64,000 nt of DNA, from NCBI RefSeq assembly GCF_002551005.1, contig NZ_NVOY01000058.1, forward strand, positions 62,001-126,000. Reading direction: 5' to 3'. Origin of the DNA: Bacillus pseudomycoides (lineage in GTDB: Bacteria > Bacillota > Bacilli > Bacillales > Bacillaceae_G). Positions within the stretch are counted from its first letter, which is position 1, and every line of letters begins with the position of its first letter. The notes below the pieces were generated by a model. That model ran no database searches, was not told the origin of the DNA, and was given only the letters and a program-made list of their open reading frames with translations. A program made the translations under genes and the position numbers. Below, piece by piece: positions 1-10,138 of this stretch.

Positions 1-2
1 AA

Positions 3-134
3 AATGCTGGCGTGAAGACAGCAGCTGTTGCATGGACAATTAAAGGACGCGAATACTTAGAGTCTTATAAACCGGATTATATGTTAGAAAAAATGAGTGA
101 CTTGTTAACGATTTTGCCTCATGAACTAGGCTGA
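3..134 (+). CDS. ppaX: Pyrophosphatase PpaX, 3' end only
   Basis: This is the last 43 codons of an open frame that enters from outside the window and stops at TGA 132-134. The translated tail begins NAGVKTAAV and ends ILPHELG, which I recognise as the C-terminus of the HAD-superfamily pyrophosphatase PpaX. That enzyme hydrolyses the pyrophosphate released when HPr kinase/phosphorylase dephosphorylates P-Ser-HPr. The next gene, yvoF, also follows ppaX in Bacillus (hprK-lgt-yvoD-ppaX-yvoF), which supports the call. Catalytic motifs lie outside the window, so the assignment rests on the tail and on context. Confidence 0.75.
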   Translation, partial: NAGVKTAAVAWTIKGREYLESYKPDYMLEKMSDLLTILPHELG

Positions 135-146
135 CAAGGGGAGAGA

Positions 147-662
147 ATGGTGCGACGGACAACACGCTATCCTGTGTCAGGAGCAAATTCATTATGGAAC
201 GTATATAAGACCGTTTCATTTTGGAAAGTGATGAGAAATTTCATTGTCATTCAAATTGCGCGTTATACTCCGTTTTTACGGATGAAAAACTGGTTATATC
301 GCACATTTTTGCGAATGAAAATTGGAGAGCAAACTTCTTTTGCCCTTATGGTTATGCCAGATATTATGTTTCCAGAGAAAATTACGGTTGGGCGTAATTC
401 GATTATTGGTTATAATACAACATTATTAGCTCATGAATATTTAATTACAGAATATCGCCTTGGTGAAATTATCATTGGAGACGAAGTAATGATTGGAGCA
501 AATTCGACTATTTTACCGGGGGTTGTCATTGGAGACGGAGCGATTGTTTCAGCGGGTACACTTGTTCATCGTGATGTACCGAGCGGTGCTTTCGTTGGAG
601 GAAATCCGATGCGTGTTATTTATACGAAAGAGGAAATGGCAGCGAGAAAAGGGAAATGTTAG
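147..662 (+). CDS. yvoF: Hexapeptide-repeat acyltransferase, YvoF type
   Basis: A 171-aa protein. The C-terminal half (about residues 70-160) carries hexapeptide repeats typical of left-handed beta-helix acetyltransferases, for example IIGDEVMIGANSTILPGVVI and the following GDGAIVSAGTLV. It ends in the usual VGGNPMRVI cap, the 'GxPAK'-like signature of maltose/galactoside acetyltransferases. The ATG follows an AAGGGGAGAG ribosome binding site and starts 12 bp after the ppaX stop, so it is probably in the same operon. The acceptor substrate is unknown. The basic, hydrophobic N-terminal 60 residues are typical of the YvoF subgroup and could help membrane association (inference). Confidence 0.8.
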   Translation: MVRRTTRYPVSGANSLWNVYKTVSFWKVMRNFIVIQIARYTPFLRMKNWLYRTFLRMKIGEQTSFALMVMPDIMFPEKITVGRNSIIGYNTTLLAHEYLITEYRLGEIIIGDEVMIGANSTILPGVVIGDGAIVSAGTLVHRDVPSGAFVGGNPMRVIYTKEEMAARKGKC

Positions 663-784
663 AAATGTAACATTTTCCTTTTCTTTTCGGGAATGAAAAG
701 GAAATATTTGCGTATAATATACTGTTTTGTTTTTAGAAGAATCGTTTATACTTATAGATAGAAGAATGAAATAATGGAGGATCT

Positions 785-2296
785 ATGGGGAAAAATCAAG
801 AAATTCATAAAGATAACGGACAAGTTATTTCTTTTAATCAATTAGCCGATTTCTTTTATGATAAAGGAATGAAGGCTTATCGCAACCATCATTTAGACGA
901 TGCAATTAAATATTTTAAAAGAGCGGCACAAAGTCAGAAAGAGCCGTTTATTTTATGTCAATTAGCAACGGCATTATCAGAAGTGGGAGATTATCACGAA
1001 TCGAATCAAATTTTTTTACAAATTGTTCGTACGGGTGAACAAATAGAAGAATGCTATTATTTTATGGCAAATAATTATGCGTATCTTGGTCTATTCCAAC
1101 AAGCAAAAAAGTATGCAGAGCGGTATTTAGAAGTTGCGACGGACAAAGAATTTATTGAAGAAACGATGGAACTTTTAGAGATTATTGAAGAAGAAGAAAT
1201 GGATGCACCGGAACTTGAAGATGAAGATGGATTAATTGTGATGCAAGAGCAAGCAAATCATTATATTCGGAACGGTCAATTAGAAGAAGCAATTGCTACG
1301 CTTGAAGGCGTTATAACGGAATATCCGGAATTTTGGTCGGCACATAATAATTTAGCAATTGCTCATTTTCAGCTTGGCAATGTTGATCAAGCATTGAAAA
1401 TGACAGAGCTAATTTTAGAGAAGAATCCAGGGAATATTCATGCCTTATGTAATACGCTTATTTTTCTATATTCTATTGGGGAATATAAGCAAGTAGAAAA
1501 GTTAGCAGAGCAATTGGAGACAGTGTATCCGATGTCATTTGAACATCGTGTGAAGCTAGGGACAACATTTGCGACAATTGGTCGTTTCGAAAGTGCATAT
1601 AAATGGTTGAAAATTTTAAAGCGTCAAGGTTACGAAGGTGATGTTAGTTTTTATTATTGGTTTGCATATTCTGCTTACATGGTAAACGATGAACAAACAG
1701 CAGAGAAAATGTGGGCGCACGTCGTGGAGTTACATCCTGATAAAAAAGGAAAGGAGCCTTGGAATGCTATTAATTTAGCAGATGAAGGCCAAAATATTTT
1801 ATTTCGAGAACTGCAGCAATCATTTCAGCAAAGTGAAACGTTAGAAGAACAAATGCTGGCTTTATATTTAATGAATGAGTTGACAACACCAGACAAAATC
1901 GGCTTTTTCTTTGATGTAATGCAATCTCCTAAGCGAGTTCCGATTGTATCACAACTCGCACACTATTTCTTTTTAATTAATAGTCATAAAAGTATTCCGC
2001 AAGGACTTCAGTCGTTTGAACAATGTGTTCACATTGCAGATGCTTTATACAACTATACTAAAAAAGATGATGAGCTGATTGAAGAATGTTTACATCTTTG
2101 GTTTTGTACATTTATACGCTTATACACGAGCGGAACGGCGTTTACAAATGTATATGGCTGGTCAGCGGCAGTTGAATATATTGTAAGAGGCGAATGTCAC
2201 GATAAATTGACGCAGGCAGAGCTTGGGAATATATATAATGTATCGGTAGCAACTGTACGAAAGTATGTGCAAGCAGTAAGATGTGTGCATGCGTAA
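785..2296 (+). CDS. yvcD: TPR-repeat protein YvcD
   Basis: A 503-aa cytoplasmic protein with tetratricopeptide repeats from about residue 20 to 300 (the first AYRNHHLDDAIKYFKRAAQ, another YIRNGQLEEAIATLEGVI). A strongly acidic linker near residues 130-150 separates two TPR blocks. The last 30 residues (QAELGNIYNVSVATVRKYVQ) look like a helix-turn-helix. The start has a good GGAGG site at the right distance. The gene precedes trxB as in other Bacillus. No enzymatic motif is visible; TPR proteins usually act as interaction scaffolds. The specific role is unknown, and the C-terminal HTH may give it a nucleic-acid or partner-binding function (inference). Confidence 0.8.
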   Translation: MGKNQEIHKDNGQVISFNQLADFFYDKGMKAYRNHHLDDAIKYFKRAAQSQKEPFILCQLATALSEVGDYHESNQIFLQIVRTGEQIEECYYFMANNYAYLGLFQQAKKYAERYLEVATDKEFIEETMELLEIIEEEEMDAPELEDEDGLIVMQEQANHYIRNGQLEEAIATLEGVITEYPEFWSAHNNLAIAHFQLGNVDQALKMTELILEKNPGNIHALCNTLIFLYSIGEYKQVEKLAEQLETVYPMSFEHRVKLGTTFATIGRFESAYKWLKILKRQGYEGDVSFYYWFAYSAYMVNDEQTAEKMWAHVVELHPDKKGKEPWNAINLADEGQNILFRELQQSFQQSETLEEQMLALYLMNELTTPDKIGFFFDVMQSPKRVPIVSQLAHYFFLINSHKSIPQGLQSFEQCVHIADALYNYTKKDDELIEECLHLWFCTFIRLYTSGTAFTNVYGWSAAVEYIVRGECHDKLTQAELGNIYNVSVATVRKYVQAVRCVHA

Positions 2297-2310
2297 GAGC
2301 AGGCAAATCA

Positions 2311-2340
2311 TTGGGAAAAAAACATTGCTGACAGTATAAT
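2311..2340 (+). promoter_or_regulatory. Sigma-A promoter of trxB
   Basis: TTGGGA at 2311-2316 and a perfect TATAAT at 2335-2340 are separated by 18 bp, 40 bp upstream of the trxB start. Confidence 0.6.
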
Positions 2341-2362
2341 GAGGGTATTACAAGAGCGTTAA

Positions 2363-3331
<969 letters not shown>

Positions 3332-3343
3332 TAACCCAAGAAG

Positions 3344-3377
3344 AGAAGTTACCTTTACTGAGGTAGCTTCTTTCTCA
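3344..3377 (+). terminator. Rho-independent terminator after trxB
   Basis: GAAGTTACCT and AGGTAGCTTC form a 10-bp stem (one G-T pair) followed by TTTCT. Confidence 0.7.
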
Positions 3378-3600
3378 TTTATCGTCGATTCGACACGGAA
3401 TAAAGACCCTTTGACCATATTCGACACACGGGGAGAAGCACAGCCACAGATAGCGTACAACTATTTATATAGGATTTCAAAGCCTGAATTGTTATAGAGA
3501 TGTCATATATATTAGGTCATTCTGTTCGTACTCTTTTGTATTTGTTGTTATACTTTAATTTGTGAAAAAATGTTCAAAAGAAATGAGGAATGTGTAGAAG
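3378..3600. other. Intergenic region trxB-popT
   Basis: A non-coding stretch with two ATTCGACAC boxes about 30 bp apart (about 3387 and 3420). I see no convincing gene; the popT promoter must lie towards its right end. Confidence 0.4.
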
Positions 3601-4407
3601 ATGGAATGGCGTAATGTATATCGTGGGTTTTGTATGGGTGTTAGCGATTTAATTCCTGGTGTGAGCGGTGGTACGATTGCCGTTGTACTTGGGATTTATG
3701 AGCAACTACTTGCTGCAATTAGCGGCTTCTTTAGTCGTGAGTGGAAGAAACATTTAGGATTTTTAATTCCGCTTGCTTCTGGTGTAGCGGCAGCATTTTT
3801 GACGTTAAGTCATGTAATTAAGTATTTACTGGAAAATCATTATGGGCCAACGCAGTTTTTCTTCCTTGGTTTAATCTTGAGCATTATACCAATGTTAATG
3901 AAGGAAGCCAATGCGAAAGAAGAATTTAAAGCAGGCCATATTATTATATTGTTTGTTGCAGCAGTTCTTGTAGCGGTAACTGTGTTTTTTAAGCCGGATA
4001 AAGCGGCAGATCCAATTACGACGTTAACAATTTTAAATACGATCGGGTTATTCTTGGCAGGCTGGATGGCTAGTATGGCTATGCTGCTTCCAGGGATTAG
4101 TGGATCATTTATTTTATTAATCATTGGCGTGTATCCGACAGCGATTCAAGCTTTAACAACATTGAATCTTCCATTAATTGTGGTAATTGGTGCGGGGGTT
4201 ATGGTAGGATTCGTTGTGAGTAGTAAAGGAATTAGCTATTTATTAACGCATTTTAAGAGCGCAACATTTGCTGCAATTATCGGACTTGTGATTGGATCAA
4301 TTGCAGTCGTGTTTCCTGGTATTCCAACAGGTGGTATATCGATTGTAAGTTCTATTATTACATTTATTTTAGGATTTGCGATTGTATCATATTTTAGTAA
4401 GAAATAG
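3601..4407 (+). CDS. popT: DUF368 membrane protein, PopT-type polyprenyl-phosphate transporter
   Basis: A 268-aa integral membrane protein with about eight hydrophobic segments. It contains the two halves typical of DUF368: SDLIPGVSGGTIAVVLGIYE near residue 16 and LLPGISGSFILLIIGVYP near 162. These look like an internally duplicated re-entrant motif. DUF368 proteins (PopT) have been shown to help recycle undecaprenyl-phosphate across the cytoplasmic membrane, in parallel with DedA-family UptA, for cell-wall synthesis. The ribosome site (GAGG, about 13 nt upstream) is weak. The gene is monocistronic: a perfect terminator overlaps its stop codon. The gene-level assignment rests on the family, not on a tested orthologue. 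Confidence 0.8.
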   Translation: MEWRNVYRGFCMGVSDLIPGVSGGTIAVVLGIYEQLLAAISGFFSREWKKHLGFLIPLASGVAAAFLTLSHVIKYLLENHYGPTQFFFLGLILSIIPMLMKEANAKEEFKAGHIIILFVAAVLVAVTVFFKPDKAADPITTLTILNTIGLFLAGWMASMAMLLPGISGSFILLIIGVYPTAIQALTTLNLPLIVVIGAGVMVGFVVSSKGISYLLTHFKSATFAAIIGLVIGSIAVVFPGIPTGGISIVSSIITFILGFAIVSYFSKK

Positions 4408-4443
4408 GTGATTGAGGGATAGCCCTCAATCACCTATTTTTTT
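4406..4443 (+). terminator. Terminator after popT
   Basis: AGGTGATTGAGGG (4406-4418) and CCCTCAATCACCT (4423-4435) form a perfect 13-bp stem with a 4-nt loop and a following T-run. It overlaps the popT stop codon. Confidence 0.9.
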
Positions 4444-4511
4444 GTTTGCTTAGCATTTTTATTAATATTTTTTGTATTTTTTACCAATAATATTTAAAAG
4501 AGGTAGATTTG

Positions 4512-4618
4512 AATAAAAACGGATATATCCCCTTTTTCTTTTTAGGGGGACGAGAGCGAGTGGAGATCATGTTGTCTCCTACGTAGCAGCGATTTATATG
4601 TAAAAGGATATATAGTAA
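4512..4618. repeat. Dispersed repeat, family A, copy 1
   Basis: The block has a CCCCTTTTTCTTTTTAGGGG hairpin, then a CGAGAG segment, then GTAGCAGCGATTTAT and an A-rich tail. The same arrangement occurs at about 31405-31527 and, more divergent, at 12279-12362. It is non-coding and probably a B. cereus-group interspersed repeat; I cannot name the family. Confidence 0.5.
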
Positions 4619-4641
4619 TTACTTTTATCCCGCTATTGGGG

Positions 4642-4694
4642 GACTTTCCATCAGTGAGGAATGAAGAACCCCCACTGATTAAAGTTTCACTTTA
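4642..4694. repeat. Dispersed repeat, family B, copy 1
   Basis: Contains CCATCAGTGAGGAATGAAG, then AACCCCCACTGATTAAAG and TTTCACTTTAT. The CAGTG.GG/CCCCCACTG arms can form a hairpin. A near-identical block lies at 59342-59391, upstream of the xapX gene. Both copies precede genes by less than 60 bp. Confidence 0.6.
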
Positions 4695-4709
4695 TTTGGA
4701 GGTGTCTAT

Positions 4710-5441
4710 ATGAAAGTGTCGGTATTTATTACTTGTCTTGCGGATGTTTTTTATCCAGAAGTAGGAAAAGATGTTGTTGAGATTCTTGAAGATTTAGGCT
4801 GTGAAGTCGACTTTCCTAAAAAACAAACTTGCTGTGGTCAGCCTGCTTATAATAGCGGATATCAGAAGGAAACGAAAACGGCTGCAAAGCATATGATTGA
4901 AGCGTTTGCTGGTTCAGAATATGTTGTGGCGCCATCAGGCTCTTGCGTTATGATGGTTCACGAGTTTTCAAGTTTATTTTCTGAAAGTGAAACAGAATGG
5001 CGCGAAAAAGCTACGGAACTTGCAAAAAAAACATATGAATTTACACAGTTTATTGTAGAAGTGTTAGGTAAAGAAGATTTAGGAGCAAAGCTACATAAAA
5101 AAGCAACCGTTCATACATCCTGTCATATGAGCCGGTTAATGAATATTAAAGAGCCTCCTCAAACATTATTAAAACATGTAAAAGGGTTGGAAGTCGTTCC
5201 GTTGTCTCACAATTATGATTGCTGTGGATTCGGCGGTACATTCGCAGTGAAGATGGCGGAAATCTCTGAGGAAATGGTTGAGGAAAAAGTGAAGCATATT
5301 ATGGAAACGGGTGCGGAAGTGTTAATCGGGATGGATTGCAGCTGTTTAATGAATATAAAAGGGCGATTAACCCGTCATGGTTATCCAATTGAAGTGAAGC
5401 ATATTGCGCAAGTATTAAATGAGGATAGAGAGGGGATCTAA
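4710..5441 (+). CDS. lutA: L-lactate oxidation protein LutA
   Basis: A 243-aa cytoplasmic iron-sulfur protein of the LutABC complex, which oxidises L-lactate to pyruvate. It has the two CCG domains of the family: [12 protein letters not shown] near residue 42 and [12 protein letters not shown] near 172, plus conserved single cysteines (SCVMM, TSCHMS, MDCSC). The start has a strong GGAGGTG site. It is first in a three-gene operon: lutB starts 2 bp after its stop, and lutC overlaps lutB. In B. subtilis the operon is controlled by lactate and by LutR/SinR; no such site was identified here. Confidence 0.93.
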   Translation: MKVSVFITCLADVFYPEVGKDVVEILEDLGCEVDFPKKQTCCGQPAYNSGYQKETKTAAKHMIEAFAGSEYVVAPSGSCVMMVHEFSSLFSESETEWREKATELAKKTYEFTQFIVEVLGKEDLGAKLHKKATVHTSCHMSRLMNIKEPPQTLLKHVKGLEVVPLSHNYDCCGFGGTFAVKMAEISEEMVEEKVKHIMETGAEVLIGMDCSCLMNIKGRLTRHGYPIEVKHIAQVLNEDREGI

Positions 5442-5443
5442 AA

Positions 5444-6859
5444 ATGGGAATGAAAATTGGGAACGATCCTTTTCATAAACGTGCTGAAACAGGTATCGGG
5501 GATCAATTTATGAGAAATGCAGTTAAGAAAGCGCAAGATGGTCTTAGAAGTAAGAAATTAAAAGCCACTGAGAGTCTTGGAAATTGGGAAGAATGGCGTT
5601 CTTTAGGAGAAGAAATCCGAAAGCATACGTTAGAAAATCTTGATTATTATTTATATCAACTCACGGAAAAGATTGAGCAAAATGGTGGTTCTGTGTATTT
5701 CGCAGAGACCGCTGAAGATGCAAGGGAATATGTAAAAGGGATTATAAAAAAGAAAAACGCGAAAAAAATTGTAAAGTCAAAATCTATGGTAACGGAAGAA
5801 ATCAGTCTAAATGAAGCAATTGAAGAAGTTGGAGGGGAAGTATTAGAAACGGACCTAGCGGAATTTATCTTACAAATTAATGATCATGATCCACCATCAC
5901 ATATCGTTGTTCCGTGTCTTCATAAAGATAAAGAAAGCATTTGCGAGTTGTTTAAGGAAAAAATAGGCTATATCGGAACAGCGGATCCTGAAAAGATGGC
6001 GAGGTTTGTCCGGAACTATTTGCGTAATGATTTTTTAACGGCGGATGTAGGCGTGACGGGATGTAATTTTGCTGTTGCGGAGTCCGGGTCTATTTCAATT
6101 GTAGCGAATGAAGGGAATGCCAGATTAGTTACGACTATTCCGAAAACGTTAATTACCGTGATGGGGATGGAGCGGATTGTCCCAACATGGGAAGAGCTTG
6201 ATATTTTAGTAACGCTTCTGTGCCGAAGTTCTGTCGGACAAAAGTTAACAAGTTATATTACTGGTTTAACGGAACCTGGGGGGACAGATGGACCAGAGGA
6301 ATTTCATTTAGTAATTGTTGATAACGGTCGTTCTAATATTTTAGGAACAGAGTTTCAAAGTGTTTTGCAGTGCATTCGCTGTGCGGCATGTATTAATGTG
6401 TGTCCAGTATATCGTCATATCGGAGGACATGCATACGGCTCAATCTATCCAGGGCCAATTGGTGCTGTATTGACACCGCTTTTAGGCGGATATGATGAAT
6501 ACAAGGATTTACCTTATGCATCTAGCCTTTGCGGTGCTTGTACGGAAGCATGTCCGGTGCGAATACCTTTACATGAATTATTAATTCAGCATCGTAGGCA
6601 GATTGTAGAGGAAGTGAAAAAGTCTCCTGTAGCTTGGGATGTGGCGATGAAAGGATTTGAAAAAATGGTGAAGAGTTCGAGGTCATTCTCGTTAGCGGCG
6701 AGGACAGCTCCGTATGCATTAAAGCCTTTTACAAAAGGAGATAAAATTGAGCGTGGGATAGGACCGTTAAAAGCTTGGACAGAAGCAAGAGACTTTCCAG
6801 CTCCGAAAAAACAACTGTTTAGAGATTGGTTTGAAAAGCGGTCAAGGGAGGATCGATAA
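5444..6859 (+). CDS. lutB: L-lactate oxidation iron-sulfur protein LutB
   Basis: A 471-aa protein. The N-terminal LUD (DUF162-like) part spans about residues 70-290 with the motif [13 protein letters not shown]. The C-terminal part carries two 4Fe-4S cysteine sets, [15 protein letters not shown] (about 310-324) and [13 protein letters not shown] (about 363-375). This is the expected electron-transfer subunit of lactate oxidation. The coding region begins 2 bp after lutA and its stop overlaps the lutC start by 1 nt (TAATG), indicating coupled translation. Length and cysteine pattern are normal. Confidence 0.93.
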   Translation: MGMKIGNDPFHKRAETGIGDQFMRNAVKKAQDGLRSKKLKATESLGNWEEWRSLGEEIRKHTLENLDYYLYQLTEKIEQNGGSVYFAETAEDAREYVKGIIKKKNAKKIVKSKSMVTEEISLNEAIEEVGGEVLETDLAEFILQINDHDPPSHIVVPCLHKDKESICELFKEKIGYIGTADPEKMARFVRNYLRNDFLTADVGVTGCNFAVAESGSISIVANEGNARLVTTIPKTLITVMGMERIVPTWEELDILVTLLCRSSVGQKLTSYITGLTEPGGTDGPEEFHLVIVDNGRSNILGTEFQSVLQCIRCAACINVCPVYRHIGGHAYGSIYPGPIGAVLTPLLGGYDEYKDLPYASSLCGACTEACPVRIPLHELLIQHRRQIVEEVKKSPVAWDVAMKGFEKMVKSSRSFSLAARTAPYALKPFTKGDKIERGIGPLKAWTEARDFPAPKKQLFRDWFEKRSREDR

Positions 6860-7560
6860 TGGCCATTCAAAATCGCGAAACATTTTTAGCTAAGCTATCC
6901 GAAAGACTTGGGAGAAAACGTCCAGAAACTGTAGAAAAACCAAGCTGGTCTGTTTCTCCGCAATGGAGCGTTTTTGACGGATTAACGAAGGATGAGCTTG
7001 TATTGAAGTTGATGGAACATTGTGAAACGATTCATACAGAAGTTCTGAGAACAAAAAAGGCTAATCTTGCAGAAACATTACACTCCTTTATGAAAGAATG
7101 GAATATCAAATCTGTTATTTATTCAAATGATGAACGGTTTGATGAATATAATCTTAGTAATACTTTTACAAATGAAGGGGCAATGCATTTTCATAAATGG
7201 GATTTAGCCCATAAGGAAGAGAGTATTGAATTCGCGAAAACAGCTGATCTTGGAATTACATTTTGTGATATTACTCTTGCGGAATCAGGAACCGTCGTTT
7301 TATATAATGATGGAATGAAAGGCAGACACGTCAGTCTTCTTCCAGAATCGTATATTGCCATTGTCCCGAAAAGCACGATTGTCCCCAGGTTAACACAAGC
7401 TACAAAGATGCTTCACCATCAAAATGCTGAGGGTGAAGCCCCTCCATCTTGTTTGAATTTTATCTCTGGTCCGTCAAACAGTGCTGATATTGAAATGAAT
7501 CTTGTCGTAGGGGTACATGGGCCAATAAGAACAGCGTATATTATTGTGGATGATCAATAA
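6859..7560 (+). CDS. lutC: L-lactate oxidation protein LutC
   Basis: A 233-aa single LUD-domain protein, the third subunit of the LutABC lactate oxidation system. The family motif DITLAESGTVVLYND (about residues 136-150) aligns with the AESGSI segment in LutB, and a conserved GPSNSADIEMNLVVGVHGP block sits near the C-terminus. The ATG overlaps the lutB stop (TAATG). An AGGGAGG site lies 9 nt upstream inside lutB. A terminator closes the operon. Confidence 0.93.
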   Translation: MAIQNRETFLAKLSERLGRKRPETVEKPSWSVSPQWSVFDGLTKDELVLKLMEHCETIHTEVLRTKKANLAETLHSFMKEWNIKSVIYSNDERFDEYNLSNTFTNEGAMHFHKWDLAHKEESIEFAKTADLGITFCDITLAESGTVVLYNDGMKGRHVSLLPESYIAIVPKSTIVPRLTQATKMLHHQNAEGEAPPSCLNFISGPSNSADIEMNLVVGVHGPIRTAYIIVDDQ

Positions 7561-7579
7561 TTATGAGGTTTTTTACTAT

Positions 7580-7615
7580 AAGATGATGGGAATAGTCTTC
7601 CGTCATCTTTTTTCA
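7580..7615 (+). terminator. Terminator of the lutABC operon
   Basis: AAGATGA and TCATCTT arms, extended by GG/CC pairs, are followed by a T-run. Confidence 0.75.
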
Positions 7616-7641
7616 TTTGCTTTAGACATGGGGTTCCTTCG

Positions 7642-7670
7642 TTGTGACAAACTGTATTTGATAGTATAAT
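7642..7670 (+). promoter_or_regulatory. Sigma-A promoter upstream of yvcI
   Basis: TTGTGA (7642-7647), a 17-bp spacer and TATAAT (7665-7670). It would drive the yvcI-rapZ-glmR-whiA-crh cluster. Confidence 0.6.
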
Positions 7671-7721
7671 GAAGGAAGTATATAATGGGGATTTCTCCGT
7701 TAGTAGCTGAGGTGAGGAAGT

Positions 7722-8180
7722 TTGCAAAGAGTGACAAACTGTGTGTTAATTAAGGATAATGAAGTTCTTCTATTACAAAAGCCTCGTCGAAATTGGTGGG
7801 TTGCTCCAGGGGGAAAAATGGAGCGCGGGGAAACGGTAAGAGAATCGGTTGTTCGCGAATATCGCGAAGAAACGGGTATTTATTTGAAAAATCCAGCATT
7901 AAAAGGTGTCTTTACTTTCGTAATCCAAGAAGGAGACAAGGTTGTTTCCGAATGGATGATGTTTTCTTTCTTAGCGACAGATTTTGCAGGAGAAAATAAA
8001 CTGCAAAGCGAAGAAGGGATAATAGGCTGGCATACATTTGATAAGATTGATGAGTTGCCAATGGCACCGGGAGATTATCATATTATTGATTATTTAATTA
8101 AAGGAAATGGTATTATTTACGGTACATTTGTATATACACCGGATTTTGAATTACTTTCGTATCGGTTAGATCCGAGTTAA
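7722..8180 (+). CDS. yvcI: NUDIX hydrolase YvcI
   Basis: A 152-aa NUDIX hydrolase. The box starts GGKMERGET (residue 31) and continues into REYREETGI (residues 46-54), matching Gx5Ex7REUxEExGU with all catalytic glutamates. The likely substrate is an (oxidised) nucleotide, but specificity cannot be read from sequence. The start codon is TTG, chosen because GAGGTGAGG lies 4 nt upstream and no ATG is better placed. It is first in the conserved cluster yvcI-rapZ-glmR-whiA-crh. Confidence 0.88.
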   Translation: MQRVTNCVLIKDNEVLLLQKPRRNWWVAPGGKMERGETVRESVVREYREETGIYLKNPALKGVFTFVIQEGDKVVSEWMMFSFLATDFAGENKLQSEEGIIGWHTFDKIDELPMAPGDYHIIDYLIKGNGIIYGTFVYTPDFELLSYRLDPS

Positions 8181-8198
8181 ACCATGAGGGGGGATATG

Positions 8199-9080
8199 AT
8201 GAACGCGCATAATGATATTAAAATGGTTATTATTACAGGAATGTCCGGAGCAGGAAAAACGGTTGCCTTGCAAAGCTTTGAAGATCTAGGATATTTTTGC
8301 GTGGATAATTTACCGCCTATGTTGTTGCCGAAGTTTGTTGAATTAATGGCAGACTCGAAAGGGGAAATGAATAAAGTGGCGCTCGGTATTGATTTACGTG
8401 GCCGAGAGTTCTTTGATCATTTATGGGGAGCGCTTGATGATTTAACAGAACGCACATGGATTATTCCGCATATTTTATTCTTGGATGCAAAAGATAGTAC
8501 ACTTGTAACTCGTTATAAAGAAACAAGGCGTTCACATCCACTTGCTCCAACGGGTCTTCCGTTAAAAGGAATAGAAGCTGAGCGTTCGTTATTAACAGAT
8601 ATGAAGGCGCGTGCGAATATTGTACTTGATACGTCGGAATTAAAGCCGAAAGAGCTAAGAGAAAAGATCATTCAATTATTCTCAACTGAGGGTGAACAAG
8701 CATTTCGTGTAAATGTGATGTCATTTGGATTTAAATATGGTATTCCAATTGATGCTGATTTAGTATTTGATGTTCGTTTTTTACCAAATCCATACTATAT
8801 TCCACATATGAAGCCATTAACAGGTCTTGACGAGGAAGTATCGTCATATGTGCTGAAATTTAACGAAACGCACAAGTTTTTAGAGAAGTTAACAGACCTT
8901 ATTTCCTTTATGCTTCCGCATTATAAGCGCGAAGGAAAAAGTCAGCTTGTTATTGCGATCGGATGTACAGGAGGGCAACATCGATCTGTTACACTTGCAG
9001 AATATTTAACGAAACATTTGAAGCAAGAATATACAACTCATGTATCTCATCGTGATGTGGAGAAGAGAAAGGGACATTAA
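8199..9080 (+). CDS. rapZ: RNase adaptor / nucleotide-binding protein RapZ (YvcJ)
   Basis: A 293-aa P-loop protein with Walker A GMSGAGKT at residues 14-21. The conserved DNLPP follows near 37 and the C-terminal [11 protein letters not shown] block near 251. In E. coli RapZ controls glmS mRNA decay through GlmY/GlmZ; the Bacillus protein YvcJ hydrolyses GTP and affects competence. I choose ATG 8199: the GAGGGGGG box (8187-8193) overlaps the upstream in-frame ATG at 8184 and is 2 nt from 8196, but 5 nt from 8199. The protein then begins [10 protein letters not shown]. glmR starts 3 bp after the stop. Confidence 0.93.
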   Translation: MNAHNDIKMVIITGMSGAGKTVALQSFEDLGYFCVDNLPPMLLPKFVELMADSKGEMNKVALGIDLRGREFFDHLWGALDDLTERTWIIPHILFLDAKDSTLVTRYKETRRSHPLAPTGLPLKGIEAERSLLTDMKARANIVLDTSELKPKELREKIIQLFSTEGEQAFRVNVMSFGFKYGIPIDADLVFDVRFLPNPYYIPHMKPLTGLDEEVSSYVLKFNETHKFLEKLTDLISFMLPHYKREGKSQLVIAIGCTGGQHRSVTLAEYLTKHLKQEYTTHVSHRDVEKRKGH

Positions 9081-9083
9081 GAG

Positions 9084-10037
9084 ATGGGAAAAGAGAGGAA
9101 ACCGAAAATCGTTATTATGGGAGGCGGAACGGGTCTATCCGTTTTGCTACGCGGTTTAAAAAAGTATCCTGTCGATATTACGGCGATTGTAACGGTTGCT
9201 GATGATGGAGGAAGTTCTGGGAGACTTCGTGATGAGTTAGATATCCCACCTCCTGGAGACATTCGTAACGTGCTTGTTGCGTTGTCAGATGTGGAGCCTC
9301 TTGTAGAGGTGTTATTTCAGCATCGTTTTACATCGGGAGAAGGATTAACAGGACATGCGCTTGGGAATTTATTGTTAGCTGGAATGACAGCTATTACAGG
9401 TGATTTCTTTCATGCCATTACGGAAACGAGTAAAGTGTTAAATGTGAGAGGGCGTGTACTTCCAGCTGCAAATCAAAGTGTTGTTTTGCATGCGGAATTG
9501 GAAGATGGTCAAATTGTAAGCGGGGAATCGAAAATCCCGTATTCCGGGAAAAAAATTAACCGTGTCTTTCTAACACCAGGGGAAGTAGAACCGCTTCATG
9601 AAACATTAATGGAAATTAAAAAAGCTGATTTACTTCTATTTGGACCAGGAAGTTTGTATACAAGTATTTTGCCGAATTTAATGGTGAAAAAAATCGGGGA
9701 TGCAGTACTTCAGGCAAAAGCGAAGAAAGCATATGTTTGTAATGTTATGACTCAGGCTGGTGAAACAATGGGATATACAGCGTTTGACCATGTGAAAGCA
9801 TTGCATGATCACCTTGGAGAAGCGTTTATCGATACAGCAATCGTGAACGATGAACCAATTCCATCTAAGCTATTAGGACGTTATGCAGAAGAAATGTCGG
9901 AGCAGGTTGCAATTGATGAAGAGCGTTTTACCGCACATAATATTAAGTTGATTAAAGGTTGTTTAGCAAAGTATGATGATCAAGTTGTGCGTCATGATAC
10001 GATAAAGCTAGCTTCGATTTTATATTCATTAATATAA
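9084..10037 (+). CDS. glmR: Gluconeogenesis factor GlmR (YvcK)
   Basis: A 317-aa YvcK/CofD-like protein. The glycine-rich IVIMGGGTGLSVLLRGLK at the N-terminus is followed by ADDGGSSGRLRDE and PPPGDIRN, both hallmarks of the family. In B. subtilis it binds UDP-GlcNAc and stimulates GlmS, routing carbon into cell wall, and it is needed on gluconeogenic carbon sources. It sits between rapZ and whiA as expected. The ribosome site (AAAGGGAC, about 10 nt upstream, inside rapZ) is modest, which fits translational coupling. Confidence 0.93.
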   Translation: MGKERKPKIVIMGGGTGLSVLLRGLKKYPVDITAIVTVADDGGSSGRLRDELDIPPPGDIRNVLVALSDVEPLVEVLFQHRFTSGEGLTGHALGNLLLAGMTAITGDFFHAITETSKVLNVRGRVLPAANQSVVLHAELEDGQIVSGESKIPYSGKKINRVFLTPGEVEPLHETLMEIKKADLLLFGPGSLYTSILPNLMVKKIGDAVLQAKAKKAYVCNVMTQAGETMGYTAFDHVKALHDHLGEAFIDTAIVNDEPIPSKLLGRYAEEMSEQVAIDEERFTAHNIKLIKGCLAKYDDQVVRHDTIKLASILYSLI

Positions 10038-10138
10038 CTTGTCAGCTTGAAAAAGCTTGCATGGTATAAGGCGTTACTTCTTTGAGGTAACGCTACAAAT
10101 TCATTTAGGGTAGTAATTATTGTTAGGAGGTGAAACGG